Part shown: piece by piece, positions 1-5,028 of the stretch
Position numbering within the stretch: position 1 is the first letter of the stretch
Layout: the number at the start of each line of letters is the position of its first letter
Assembly (NCBI GenBank): GCA_048497495.1
Contig: JAFHCF010000005.1
Span: 1 to 14,670 of the forward strand
DNA from: JAFHCF01 sp048497495
GTDB lineage: Bacteria; Pseudomonadota; Alphaproteobacteria; Rhizobiales; Ancalomicrobiaceae
Length of the DNA stretch: 14,670 nt
Reading direction: 5' to 3'
The notes under the pieces: generated by a model
Databases searched by the model: none
Told to the model about the DNA's origin: nothing
The model's input: the letters and a program-made list of their open reading frames with translations, nothing else
Program-made: the position numbers and the translations under genes

Positions 1-45
1 GGCCTCTTTCTCTTCGTGCCGAGCGGACGACCGCGCCGGGCTTCC

Positions 46-80
46 TCGTCGCGAGACGACCACCGGCCGAGGTCGGTGGT
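46..80. repeat. Two adjacent short hairpins at the left edge
   Basis: TCGTC/GACGA (46-50 and 55-59) encloses a GCGA loop, which is a GNRA tetraloop on the plus strand. It shares one base with a second inverted repeat, ACCACCG/CGGTGGT (59-65 and 74-80). They lie 42 bp past the stop codon of the small lipoprotein gene (minus strand). Neither is followed by a T run in either direction, so a terminator role is only a guess. I see no gene in positions 1-121. Confidence 0.3.
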
Positions 81-121
81 CCCTCGTCCGAAGAGAGCCG
101 GACGACGCGGCGAGGCCTCGA

Positions 122-391
122 TCAGGGGCAGGCGACGCGGTAGCGGCGGCCGTAGTCGTCGCGGGCCCAGCAGCGCCGCGGGGTCGTGGCATTGCCGACC
201 ACCGCGCCGGCGACACCGCCGATGGCGGCGCCGGTGAGGGCGGCATTGGCGCCACCACCGGTCGCCGCGCCGATCAGCGCGCCGGTGCCGGCGCCGATGG
301 CGGCGCCGCCCAGGGTGCGGTCGGTGCGAGAGGTGGAACTGCAGCCGGCGAGCGCCACGGCGGCGACGGCGATGACGAGAAACTTCCTCAT
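122..391 (-). CDS. Small glycine-zipper outer-membrane lipoprotein
   Basis: An 89-residue protein. It opens with a lipoprotein signal peptide (MRKF, then a hydrophobic run to residue 14) and a lipobox LAGC, with the lipidated cysteine at residue 17. Residues 28-66 are a glycine/alanine-rich stretch with GxxxG spacing typical of glycine-zipper families, which pack as membrane helical hairpins. The last 20 residues are basic and aromatic and carry two cysteines, C74 and C88, which could form a disulfide in the periplasm. I chose the ATG at 391 because it gives a proper signal peptide and has AGAGG just upstream; a longer in-frame version starting at 571 has no signal peptide. Exact function is unknown; proteins of this kind are generally linked to envelope integrity. 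It is transcribed in the same direction as the TPR lipoprotein upstream, with 314 bp between them, so it probably has its own promoter. Confidence 0.85.
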   Translation of the reverse strand: MRKFLVIAVAAVALAGCSSTSRTDRTLGGAAIGAGTGALIGAATGGGANAALTGAAIGGVAGAVVGNATTPRRCWARDDYGRRYRVACP

Positions 392-414
392 GAGATACCT
401 CTCGGTTGGCGAAG

Positions 415-440
415 AGCGCGCCCCCGACCGGAGAGGTTCC
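415..440 (-). promoter_or_regulatory. Possible EcfG-type (general stress) promoter of the small lipoprotein gene
   Basis: On the minus strand GGAAC (436-440) is followed after 17 nt by CGCT (415-418). The alphaproteobacterial EcfG/SigT pattern is GGAAC, 16-17 nt, CGTT, so there is one mismatch in the -10 element. The start codon at 391 lies about 23 nt downstream, which leaves a short leader. Short patterns like this also arise by chance. Confidence 0.22.
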
Positions 441-515
441 GTGACGAGGCCGCGCCGAAAGCGCGTCGGGAGCCTTCCGATCACACGCGATACGCGGACC
501 CCCGACGGAGCGACG

Positions 516-543
516 AGGATACCCACTATCCAGACCCTGGCAA
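516..543 (-). promoter_or_regulatory. Candidate housekeeping promoter of the small lipoprotein gene
   Basis: On the minus strand TTGCCA (538-543, five of six to TTGACA) is followed by a 16-nt spacer and TATCCT (516-521, four of six to TATAAT). This would give a leader of roughly 115-120 nt before the ATG at 391. Confidence 0.35.
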
Positions 544-593
544 GATCGGCGAGGAGGTCGGGCGAACGCAACCCACAGAAGTCGGGGGTATCG

Positions 594-622
594 TGATCAT
601 CAGGGCGAGAACCCTGGGATCA
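594..622 (-). terminator. Imperfect stem-loop after the TPR lipoprotein gene
   Basis: TGATC/GATCA (594-598 and 618-622) encloses CAGGG/CCCTG (601-605 and 612-616), with a small internal loop and the hexaloop CGAGAA. It lies 84 bp beyond the stop codon of the TPR gene. No U-tract follows on the minus strand, so it may be a transcript-end stabiliser or a weak terminator only. Confidence 0.3.
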
Positions 623-705
623 TTTGACCTGCTTCGGTTGCATTTCATCAAGGATGAATCGATTTGAACGCGCCGGCGCGCCGGTCTCGCGCCTCTCCTC
701 GGGCG

Positions 706-1575
706 TCAGCGCCCCCCGGCGAGGCGGCGGACGCAGTCCTGACCGAGCTTGGAGGCCGGAACGATGGCCGCGCCGCGCTGGCAGGAGGCGAGGGCATCCT
801 TGCGGTCGCCGAGTTGTTCCGAGACGACGCCGCGATTGATCCACGCCTCGCCGAAATAGAGGTCGTTGTTGAGGGCGCCGTTGAAGTCGTCGAGGGCGCC
901 GCGCAGGTCGCCGTTGGCCGCCTTGAGCAGGCCACGGGCGTTGAAGGGCTCGGGCGCCGAGGCGTCGCGTTCGATCGCCGCGGAATAGTCGAGCATCGCG
1001 CCGGCCTTGTCGCCCTGGCTCTGCTTGGTGACGGCGCGGTCGTGATAGGCCCCGGGGTTGCGCGGATTGACGCGGATCGCCTCGGTGAAGTCGGCGAGGG
1101 CGAGATCGATCTGGCCCAACTGGCGATGCACGGCGCCGCGCCCGACCAGCGCCGCGTCGTAGTCCGGGCGGATGGCGACGGCGCGCGAATAGGCGTCGAG
1201 CGCCAGATCGAAACGACCCATGCGGCGGAAGGCGAGGCCCTTGTTGGCCCAGGCCTGATGGAAGTTGGGATCGAGTTGGAGGGCGCGGTCGAAGTCGGCG
1301 ATCGCCGACTTGTTGTCGCCGCCGCGGGCGTAGGCGGTGCCGCGGATGTTGAAGGCCGCCGCGTCGTTGGGGTTCATCTTGATCACCTCGGAGAGCGAGG
1401 CGATGTTGGCCTGGGAGCCGGCGCCGGCGTCGTTCGACGGGATGTTGCCGGGGCCGCCGCCGTAGCCGCCGTTGACCTGCCCGCAGCCGGCGAGGGTCGC
1501 CGCCGCGAGGAGCGCGGCGAGGCCGCGAGCGCGGAGTGCGGCGAGGCGGGAGGTGGTCGAGACGTCGGGCGACAT
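706..1575 (-). CDS. TPR-repeat lipoprotein (NlpI-like)
   Basis: A 289-residue lipoprotein. Residues 1-30 form a signal peptide with lipobox LAGC and lipidated cysteine at 31, followed by a glycine-rich linker (32-55). From about residue 60 to 275 the protein is a string of tetratricopeptide repeats of about 34 residues, with units starting near 73, 107, 141, 175, 209 and 243 and the usual small/aromatic pattern (for example AWANKGLAF and AYHDRAVTK). TPR lipoproteins such as NlpI act as scaffolds at the outer membrane, often for peptidoglycan enzymes; which partners apply here cannot be read from sequence. Two cysteines, C265 and C281, flank the last repeat. The start at 1575 is chosen for the signal peptide and for GGAG about 9 nt upstream; an in-frame ATG at 1701 would bury the signal peptide and overlap the rpsU terminator. 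Confidence 0.88.
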   Translation of the reverse strand: MSPDVSTTSRLAALRARGLAALLAAATLAGCGQVNGGYGGGPGNIPSNDAGAGSQANIASLSEVIKMNPNDAAAFNIRGTAYARGGDNKSAIADFDRALQLDPNFHQAWANKGLAFRRMGRFDLALDAYSRAVAIRPDYDAALVGRGAVHRQLGQIDLALADFTEAIRVNPRNPGAYHDRAVTKQSQGDKAGAMLDYSAAIERDASAPEPFNARGLLKAANGDLRGALDDFNGALNNDLYFGEAWINRGVVSEQLGDRKDALASCQRGAAIVPASKLGQDCVRRLAGGR

Positions 1576-1689
1576 GAGGGCCGGCTCCAATGCGATCGGG
1601 CGGGGTGTCTTGCGGCGGTCGATGAAGCCCCGAGGCTCGCGTTCTCGACAGCCGACCTTATCGCAGGTTCCGAGCGGGCGCGGAATACG

Positions 1690-1722
1690 AAAAACCGTCA
1701 CGCGCCTTCCGGCGCGTCACGG
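1690..1722 (-). terminator. Intrinsic terminator of rpsU
   Basis: On the minus strand an 11-bp stem with one internal mismatch (CCGT/ACGG plus ACGCGCC/GGCGCGT, loop GGAA) is followed directly by five Ts. It lies 80 bp after the rpsU stop codon and separates rpsU from the TPR lipoprotein gene. This is the best terminator on this strand in the window. Confidence 0.87.
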
Positions 1723-1732
1723 CTTCATCGGG

Positions 1733-1788
1733 TCGAGATCGGTGCGTCGAGACGGGCGTGTCGAGATCGCCGCGCCGAGATCGGCGCC
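1733..1788. repeat. Degenerate 14-bp tandem repeat, four units, in the rpsU 3' region
   Basis: Four consecutive 14-bp units start at exactly 1733, 1747, 1761 and 1775, with an approximate consensus of TCGAGATCGGCGCG. Units 1 and 3 agree at 12 of 14 positions, units 1 and 4 at 11 of 14, units 1 and 2 at 10 of 14. The array fills most of the gap between the rpsU stop codon and its terminator, so it would be transcribed as the 3' untranslated region of rpsU. Confidence 0.65.
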
Positions 1789-1801
1789 GGCGCGATCGAC
1801 G

Positions 1802-2032
1802 TCAACGCTTGACGACGGGCTTGCTCGGCAGCAGGCCCTCGCGCTGGGCGCGCTTGCGGGCGAGCTTGCGGGCGCGCCGGACGGCCTCGGCCTTCTCGCG
1901 CGCCCTCTTCTCGGAGGGCTTCTCGTAATGACCGCGGAGCTTCATCTCGCGGAAGATGCCCTCGCGCTGCATCTTCTTCTTGAGCGCCTTGAGAGCCTGG
2001 TCGACGTTGTTGTCGCGAACGAGAACCTGCAC
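1802..2032 (-). CDS. rpsU: 30S ribosomal protein S21
   Basis: A 76-residue basic protein that matches bacterial S21 along its length. The N-terminal part has the family core (QVLVRDNNVDQALKALKKK, residues 2-20), then REGIFREMKLRGHYEKPSEK, and a long lysine/arginine-rich helix with repeated AR and KR motifs up to the C-terminus, as usual in alphaproteobacteria. S21 sits on the small subunit near the anti-Shine-Dalgarno end of 16S rRNA and helps initiation. The start is a GTG at 2032: the family starts with MQVLVRDN at this point, and no ATG lies in frame further upstream (only a distant GTG at 2158). The Shine-Dalgarno match is weak (GGGA). It is downstream of purK on the same strand after 201 bp, so it may have its own promoter; a weak candidate is TTGTCG, 17 nt, AAATAT, just upstream. 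Confidence 0.93.
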   Translation of the reverse strand: MQVLVRDNNVDQALKALKKKMQREGIFREMKLRGHYEKPSEKRAREKAEAVRRARKLARKRAQREGLLPSKPVVKR

Positions 2033-2153
2033 GCGTTCGATCCCATCTTGAAAGTGTCGATATTTCGAGGGGCACTCGGCCTCGACAACGACCTTCCGGC
2101 GAACCCGGCAGTGACGACGATCGAGGAAAAGCACTCCCCGGCGGCACCCGCGT

Positions 2154-2170
2154 GCCACTCACGAAGTGGC
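2154..2170 (-). repeat. Small hairpin between purK and rpsU
   Basis: GCCACT/AGTGGC (2154-2159 and 2165-2170) is a perfect 6-bp stem with a 5-nt loop, in the 201-bp gap between the purK stop codon and the rpsU start. No T run follows on the minus strand. It could be a weak processing or termination point after purK, or part of an rpsU leader. Confidence 0.3.
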
Positions 2171-2233
2171 GGTTCCGTAGCAGAATCGAAAGGCGCTGTC
2201 CACACTCGGCGAGCGTCCGGCCGGCGGATTCCG

Positions 2234-3334
2234 TCACGCGGTCGGTCGGGCTCGGGGCTGGAGCCGATTGACGTGGCCCATCTTGCGGCCGGGACGGATC
2301 TCGGTCTTGCCGTAGAGGTGGAGCGAGGCGCCGTCCTCGGCGAGAAGACGGGCCGGATCACGGGCGTCGTCGCCGATCAGGTTCTCCATCTCGACGTCGG
2401 AGTGGCGGTAGGGATCGGCGAGCGGCAGGCCGGCGACGGCGCGCATGTGCATCTCGAACTGGGAGACGAGGCAGGCGCTCTCGGTCCAGTGGCCGGAATT
2501 GTGGACCCGCGGCGCGATCTCGTTGGCGACGAGGCGCTCGCCCTCGGCGCTCTCGACGAGGAAGAGCTCGACGGCGATCACCCCGACGTGGTCGAGGGCG
2601 GTGGCGACGGTCGCGCCGATGGCGCGGGCCGCCGTCGCGGTGGCCGCCTCGATGGCGGCCGGCACGCGCGAATATTTGAGGATGTGATCGCGGTGCTCGT
2701 TCTCCGGCACGTCGAAGGTGACGATCCGGCCGTCGAGGCCGCGGGCGGTCAGGACCGAGATCTCGCGGGCGAAGGGCACCCAGCCCTCCAGGATGGCGGG
2801 GGCGCCGTTCATCGCGGCGAAGGCGGGGCCGATGTCGTCGGGCGAGGCGATCTTCGCCTGACCCTTGCCGTCGTAGCCGAAGCGGCGGGTCTTGAGGACC
2901 GCCGGCCGCCCGATCTCGGCGAGGCCGGCCTCGAGGTCGGCGAGCGTGTCGACGGCGCGGAAGGGCGCGGTCTCGATGCCGAGGCCGGCGAGGAAGGTCT
3001 TCTCGGCGAGCCGGTCCTGCGCCACCTCGAGCGAGCGCGGACCGGGGCGGACGGCAGAGCGGGCGGCGAGGAAGGCGGCGGTCGCCGCCGGGACGTTCTC
3101 GAATTCGTAGGTGACGACGTCGACGCGGGCGGCGAAGTCGGCGAGCGCCGCCTCGTCGTCGTAGGCCGCGACGAGGTGCTCGGCGGCGACCTCGAAGGCC
3201 GGGCTCGCCGCGTCGGGGCAGAAGACCACCGAGCGCAGGCCGAGACGGGCGCCGGCCAAGGCCAGCATGCGGCCGAGTTGGCCGCCGCCGAGGATGCCGA
3301 CGGTCAGGACGGGTTTCGGCGCGGCGTCGCTCAT
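2234..3334 (-). CDS. purK: N5-carboxyaminoimidazole ribonucleotide synthase
   Basis: A 366-residue ATP-grasp enzyme of de novo purine synthesis. It uses ATP and bicarbonate to convert aminoimidazole ribonucleotide (AIR) to N5-CAIR, the substrate of PurE, in the cytosol. Visible marks are the N-terminal GGGQLGRM nucleotide-fold loop (16-23), RFGYDGKGQ (151-159) of the ATP-grasp region, the metal-binding and catalytic segment NEIAPRVHNSGHWT (271-284) and the C-terminal KMGHVN (351-356). Length is normal for the family. The ATG at 3334 is 7 nt after the purE stop codon, and GAGG overlapping that stop serves as ribosome binding site, so purE and purK are translationally coupled. An in-frame extension to 3463 would overlap purE and adds no conserved sequence. 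Confidence 0.96.
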   Translation of the reverse strand: MSDAAPKPVLTVGILGGGQLGRMLALAGARLGLRSVVFCPDAASPAFEVAAEHLVAAYDDEAALADFAARVDVVTYEFENVPAATAAFLAARSAVRPGPRSLEVAQDRLAEKTFLAGLGIETAPFRAVDTLADLEAGLAEIGRPAVLKTRRFGYDGKGQAKIASPDDIGPAFAAMNGAPAILEGWVPFAREISVLTARGLDGRIVTFDVPENEHRDHILKYSRVPAAIEAATATAARAIGATVATALDHVGVIAVELFLVESAEGERLVANEIAPRVHNSGHWTESACLVSQFEMHMRAVAGLPLADPYRHSDVEMENLIGDDARDPARLLAEDGASLHLYGKTEIRPGRKMGHVNRLQPRARPTA

Positions 3335-3341
3335 GGGAACC

Positions 3342-3839
3342 TCAGGGGGTGTCGACCGGGCGGTCGGCGACGGCCTCGGTCTGGCGGCGACGCCAGGCCT
3401 CGAGACGGTCGGCGAGGGCGTCGTCGTGGAGCGCCAGGACGGCGGCGGCGAGCAGGGCGGCATTGACCGCGCCGGCCTTGCCGATGGCGAGGGTGCCGAC
3501 GGGAATGCCGGCCGGCATCTGGACGATCGAGAGCAGGCTGTCCTTGCCCTTCAGCGCCTTGCTCTCCACGGGTACGCCGAAGACCGGCAGGGCGGTCAAC
3601 GCGGCGGTCATGCCGGGCAGATGGGCGGCGCCGCCGGCGCCGGCGATGATCACCTTGAAACCGCCGGCCTTGGCGGAACGGGCGAAGGCGAACATGCGTT
3701 CGGGCGTGCGATGGGCGGAGACGATGCGGGCGTCGTGGGGAACGCCGAGCGCGTCGAGCGTCTCGGCGGCGTGGCGCATGGTCTCCCAGTCGGACTGGCT
3801 GCCCATGATGATGGCGACCGGCGGGGTGGATGCGACCAT
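3342..3839 (-). CDS. purE: N5-carboxyaminoimidazole ribonucleotide mutase
   Basis: A 165-residue class I PurE. It moves the carboxyl group of N5-CAIR to carbon 4, giving CAIR in purine synthesis; the family is octameric and cytosolic. Signature motifs are present: GSQSDW (13-18), SAHRTP with the catalytic histidine at 43 (41-46), AGAGGAAHLPGM (66-77), GVPV (88-91) and MPAGIPVGT (108-116). The ATG at 3839 has AGAGG upstream and places the conserved core at its usual distance from the N-terminus. The product is handed on by PurK, encoded 7 nt downstream. A good promoter candidate lies just upstream at 3874-3902, so purEK need not depend on the preceding YdcH-like gene. Confidence 0.96.
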   Translation of the reverse strand: MVASTPPVAIIMGSQSDWETMRHAAETLDALGVPHDARIVSAHRTPERMFAFARSAKAGGFKVIIAGAGGAAHLPGMTAALTALPVFGVPVESKALKGKDSLLSIVQMPAGIPVGTLAIGKAGAVNAALLAAAVLALHDDALADRLEAWRRRQTEAVADRPVDTP

Positions 3840-3873
3840 CTCGGCCTCTCGAAGGATTGCCCGGGAAGCGCGC

Positions 3874-3902
3874 GGTATAGGGGAAGCCCCTCGCCGGCGC
3901 AA
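3874..3902 (-). promoter_or_regulatory. Likely purEK promoter with a palindromic spacer
   Basis: On the minus strand TTGCGC (3897-3902) is followed by a 17-nt spacer and TATACC (3874-3879); each hexamer matches the sigma-70 consensus at four of six. Expected transcription start is near 3867, about 28 nt before the purE ATG. The spacer contains the inverted repeat AGGGG/CCCCT (3879-3883 and 3887-3891, 3-nt centre), a classic position for an operator. Confidence 0.52.
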
Positions 3903-3948
3903 GGCGGAGAAATGCCCGATCGGCGCGGCTGTCCGCCGGATTCCGATC

Positions 3949-4155
3949 TCAGGCGATGATGTCGGGAACCAACTGGTCCTCGAGATGACCGATGCGATCC
4001 CTGATCGCGAGCTTCTTCTTCTTCAGCCGTTGCAGGGTGAGGTGATCGCCGCGGCCGGTGTCGGTGAGGGCTCCGATGGCGAAATCGAGGTCGCGGTGCT
4101 CCTGGCGGAGGCGGATCAGCTCGGAGCGGATGTCTCTTTCTTCTTCGTCCGTCAT
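3949..4155 (-). CDS. YdcH-like small coiled-coil protein (DUF465)
   Basis: A 68-residue acidic/basic helical protein. It shows the DUF465 (YdcH/SlyX-like) pattern: an N-terminal acidic helix, RLRQEHRDLD (15-24), a GRGD turn (34-37), then LQRLKKKKLAIRDRI (41-55) and a short tail LVPDIIA. The heptad-like leucines suggest a helical hairpin or coiled coil. The biochemical role of the family is not established. The start at 4155 is the only ATG that fits the family length; no strong Shine-Dalgarno is visible. It precedes purE by 109 bp on the same strand and diverges from a second YdcH-like gene 339 bp away. Confidence 0.85.
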   Translation of the reverse strand: MTDEEERDIRSELIRLRQEHRDLDFAIGALTDTGRGDHLTLQRLKKKKLAIRDRIGHLEDQLVPDIIA

Positions 4156-4494
4156 GTCTTGGGCGACCGACTTCTTGGTGCGAGGAACGACACGTGAATG
4201 CAACGACCGGCATCCTCGCCGGACCGGTCGGCGCGTAGGAGGCGTACCGGAAGAGGATAGTGCATCGCGGCGTGAAAGTGGACCCTCCACGAGGGCTCGG
4301 CCGGCGATTTCGCGGCGATCCCACGACGCCGGAATCGGTCTTCGCGGGGCTCGGCGCGGAGGGGCGGTGGGCGCGGTAGGAAATCCTCGAGGATGTGATC
4401 GGCCAATCCCGACGAACGGTCAGGATGCCGATTGCAAGGTCACAATTTCATGACATGATGATCGGGTCATGGCCAACGACAGGAGGCAGGAGCA
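4156..4494. other. Divergent intergenic region between two YdcH-like genes (339 bp)
   Basis: No credible gene is present. It contains the perfect 12-bp palindrome ATCCTCGAGGAT (4383-4394), the inverted repeat GTGGA/TCCAC with a 3-nt centre (4278-4290), and a promoter candidate for the plus-strand gene (4432-4459). No convincing promoter for the minus-strand gene was found; an isolated TATCCT at 4254-4259 lacks a -35 partner. Confidence 0.65.
4432..4459 (+). promoter_or_regulatory. Candidate promoter of the second YdcH-like gene
   Basis: TTGCAA (4432-4437, four of six), a 16-nt spacer and CATGAT (4454-4459, four of six). Transcription would start near 4466, about 30 nt before the ATG, in a locally AT-rich patch. 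Confidence 0.4.
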
Positions 4495-4674
4495 ATGTCC
4501 ATCGAATCGCACCTTGCGGAACTCGAACGTCGACACGCTGCTCTCGAGGACAAGATCAAAGAGGCCACCACGCACCCGAGCAGCGACTCGCTCTCGATCG
4601 CGGAATTGAAGCGCCGCAAGCTGCAGCTGAAGGACGAGATCAAGCGCCTGAGCGGCGACGCCACCCTGCACTGA
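4495..4674 (+). CDS. Second YdcH-like small protein (DUF465)
   Basis: A 59-residue protein, easy to miss because of its size. It is almost entirely helical and charged. The C-terminal half, IAELKRRKLQLKDEIKRL (35-52), has the same LKRRKL/LKKKKL core as the DUF465 protein encoded on the other side of the divergent region, and the N-terminal half (HLAELERRHAALEDKI, 6-21) matches the first family helix. AGGAGG lies 8 nt before the ATG, the best ribosome binding site in this part of the window, and a clear terminator follows 30 bp after the stop. This supports a real, independently expressed gene. Function is unknown; a coiled-coil role is inferred from composition only. Confidence 0.88.
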   Translation: MSIESHLAELERRHAALEDKIKEATTHPSSDSLSIAELKRRKLQLKDEIKRLSGDATLH

Positions 4675-4704
4675 CGGGGGGTCTGCTCCGATATTTCACA
4701 GGTG

Positions 4705-4737
4705 ACGCCGCGGCCCGACCGCGGCGTTGTCTTTTCT
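4705..4737 (+). terminator. Intrinsic terminator of the second YdcH-like gene
   Basis: A perfect 9-bp stem, ACGCCGCGG/CCGCGGCGT (4705-4713 and 4719-4727), with the loop CCCGA, is followed by TGTCTTTTCT. It starts 30 bp after the stop codon. Confidence 0.88.
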
Positions 4738-4823
4738 CGATCCCGATTTTCCGCTCGATCGGGTCGACCGCGCGCGCGAGGGCGGAGATTATTTTCCCCG
4801 GGTCGCCCGAAATCGGGGGGGCT

Positions 4824-4857
4824 CGGCGGAACGAAAGGTGATTTCGGTGTTCCGCCG
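4824..4857. repeat. 9-bp inverted repeat with GGAAC boxes in both arms
   Basis: CGGCGGAAC (4824-4832) and GTTCCGCCG (4849-4857) are exact reverse complements around 16 nt; the centre also pairs in part (GAAA/TTTC). On the minus strand it reads GGAAC, 15 nt, CGTT, one nucleotide short of the EcfG promoter spacing. It may be an operator or a transcript hairpin upstream of the chemoreceptor gene. Confidence 0.5.
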
Positions 4858-4864
4858 GGAGAAT

Positions 4865-4896
4865 CTCGCGAGGACATGCAACATGTCGTTACGTAA
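4865..4896. promoter_or_regulatory. Three abutting perfect palindromes, possible regulator sites
   Basis: CTCGCGAG (4865-4872) is followed directly by GACATG-CAA-CATGTC (4873-4887) and, one base later, TTACGTAA (4889-4896). Almost every base of the 32-bp block belongs to a perfect palindrome. It is about 130 bp upstream of the chemoreceptor ATG, in the AT-richer part of the intergenic region. The binding proteins are not known. Confidence 0.45.
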
Positions 4897-5028
4897 TGCT
4901 CATCGCCGAGTTCTTCGGTGTCGATCGAATGTTTCGAGAGTCGATACCGGTTGTTAACCGCCGATCGACAGGCTCCGTGGTCGAGGCGTGTGCTTCGCCG
5001 TTGTCGGCCTCTACTTCGGAGAATTCGG

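Larger units (their letters stand above)
392..705. other. Intergenic region between the two lipoprotein genes (314 bp)
   Basis: No credible gene is present. The left part holds the likely promoter and leader of the small lipoprotein gene. The right part, downstream of the TPR lipoprotein stop codon, holds two stem-loops: the imperfect hairpin at 594-622, and TTCATC/GATGAA with a 3-nt loop at 644-658. Confidence 0.7.
4675..5028. other. Palindrome-rich intergenic region before the chemoreceptor gene (354 bp)
   Basis: It contains the terminator of the small YdcH-like gene, then about 290 bp without a credible gene. Inverted repeats seen: CCCGAT/ATCGGG (4742-4763), CCCGA/TCGGG (4806-4817), CGGCGGAAC/GTTCCGCCG (4824-4857), three abutting palindromes (4865-4896), TCGATCGA (4921-4928) and CGGTT/AACCG around GTT (4948-4960). 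Base composition becomes AT-richer from about 4870 to 4960, as expected for a promoter, but I could not place -35/-10 boxes with confidence. Confidence 0.65.

Noticed and set aside
664..3466. Long plus-strand frames over the TPR gene, rpsU and purK (664-1812 and 1472-3466)
   Set aside because: They are antisense to genes with clear families, and the second runs through the rpsU terminator and several unrelated genes.
4727..4957. 76-codon plus-strand frame after the second YdcH-like gene
   Set aside because: It would start at a TTG inside the terminator stem, has no ribosome binding site, and its second half has AT-rich codons unlike the neighbours.
4953..4960. GTTAAC at the chemoreceptor promoter as a CtrA site
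   Set aside because: CtrA sites need two TTAA half-sites about 7 nt apart; only one half is present, and the bases belong to a CGGTT/AACCG inverted repeat.
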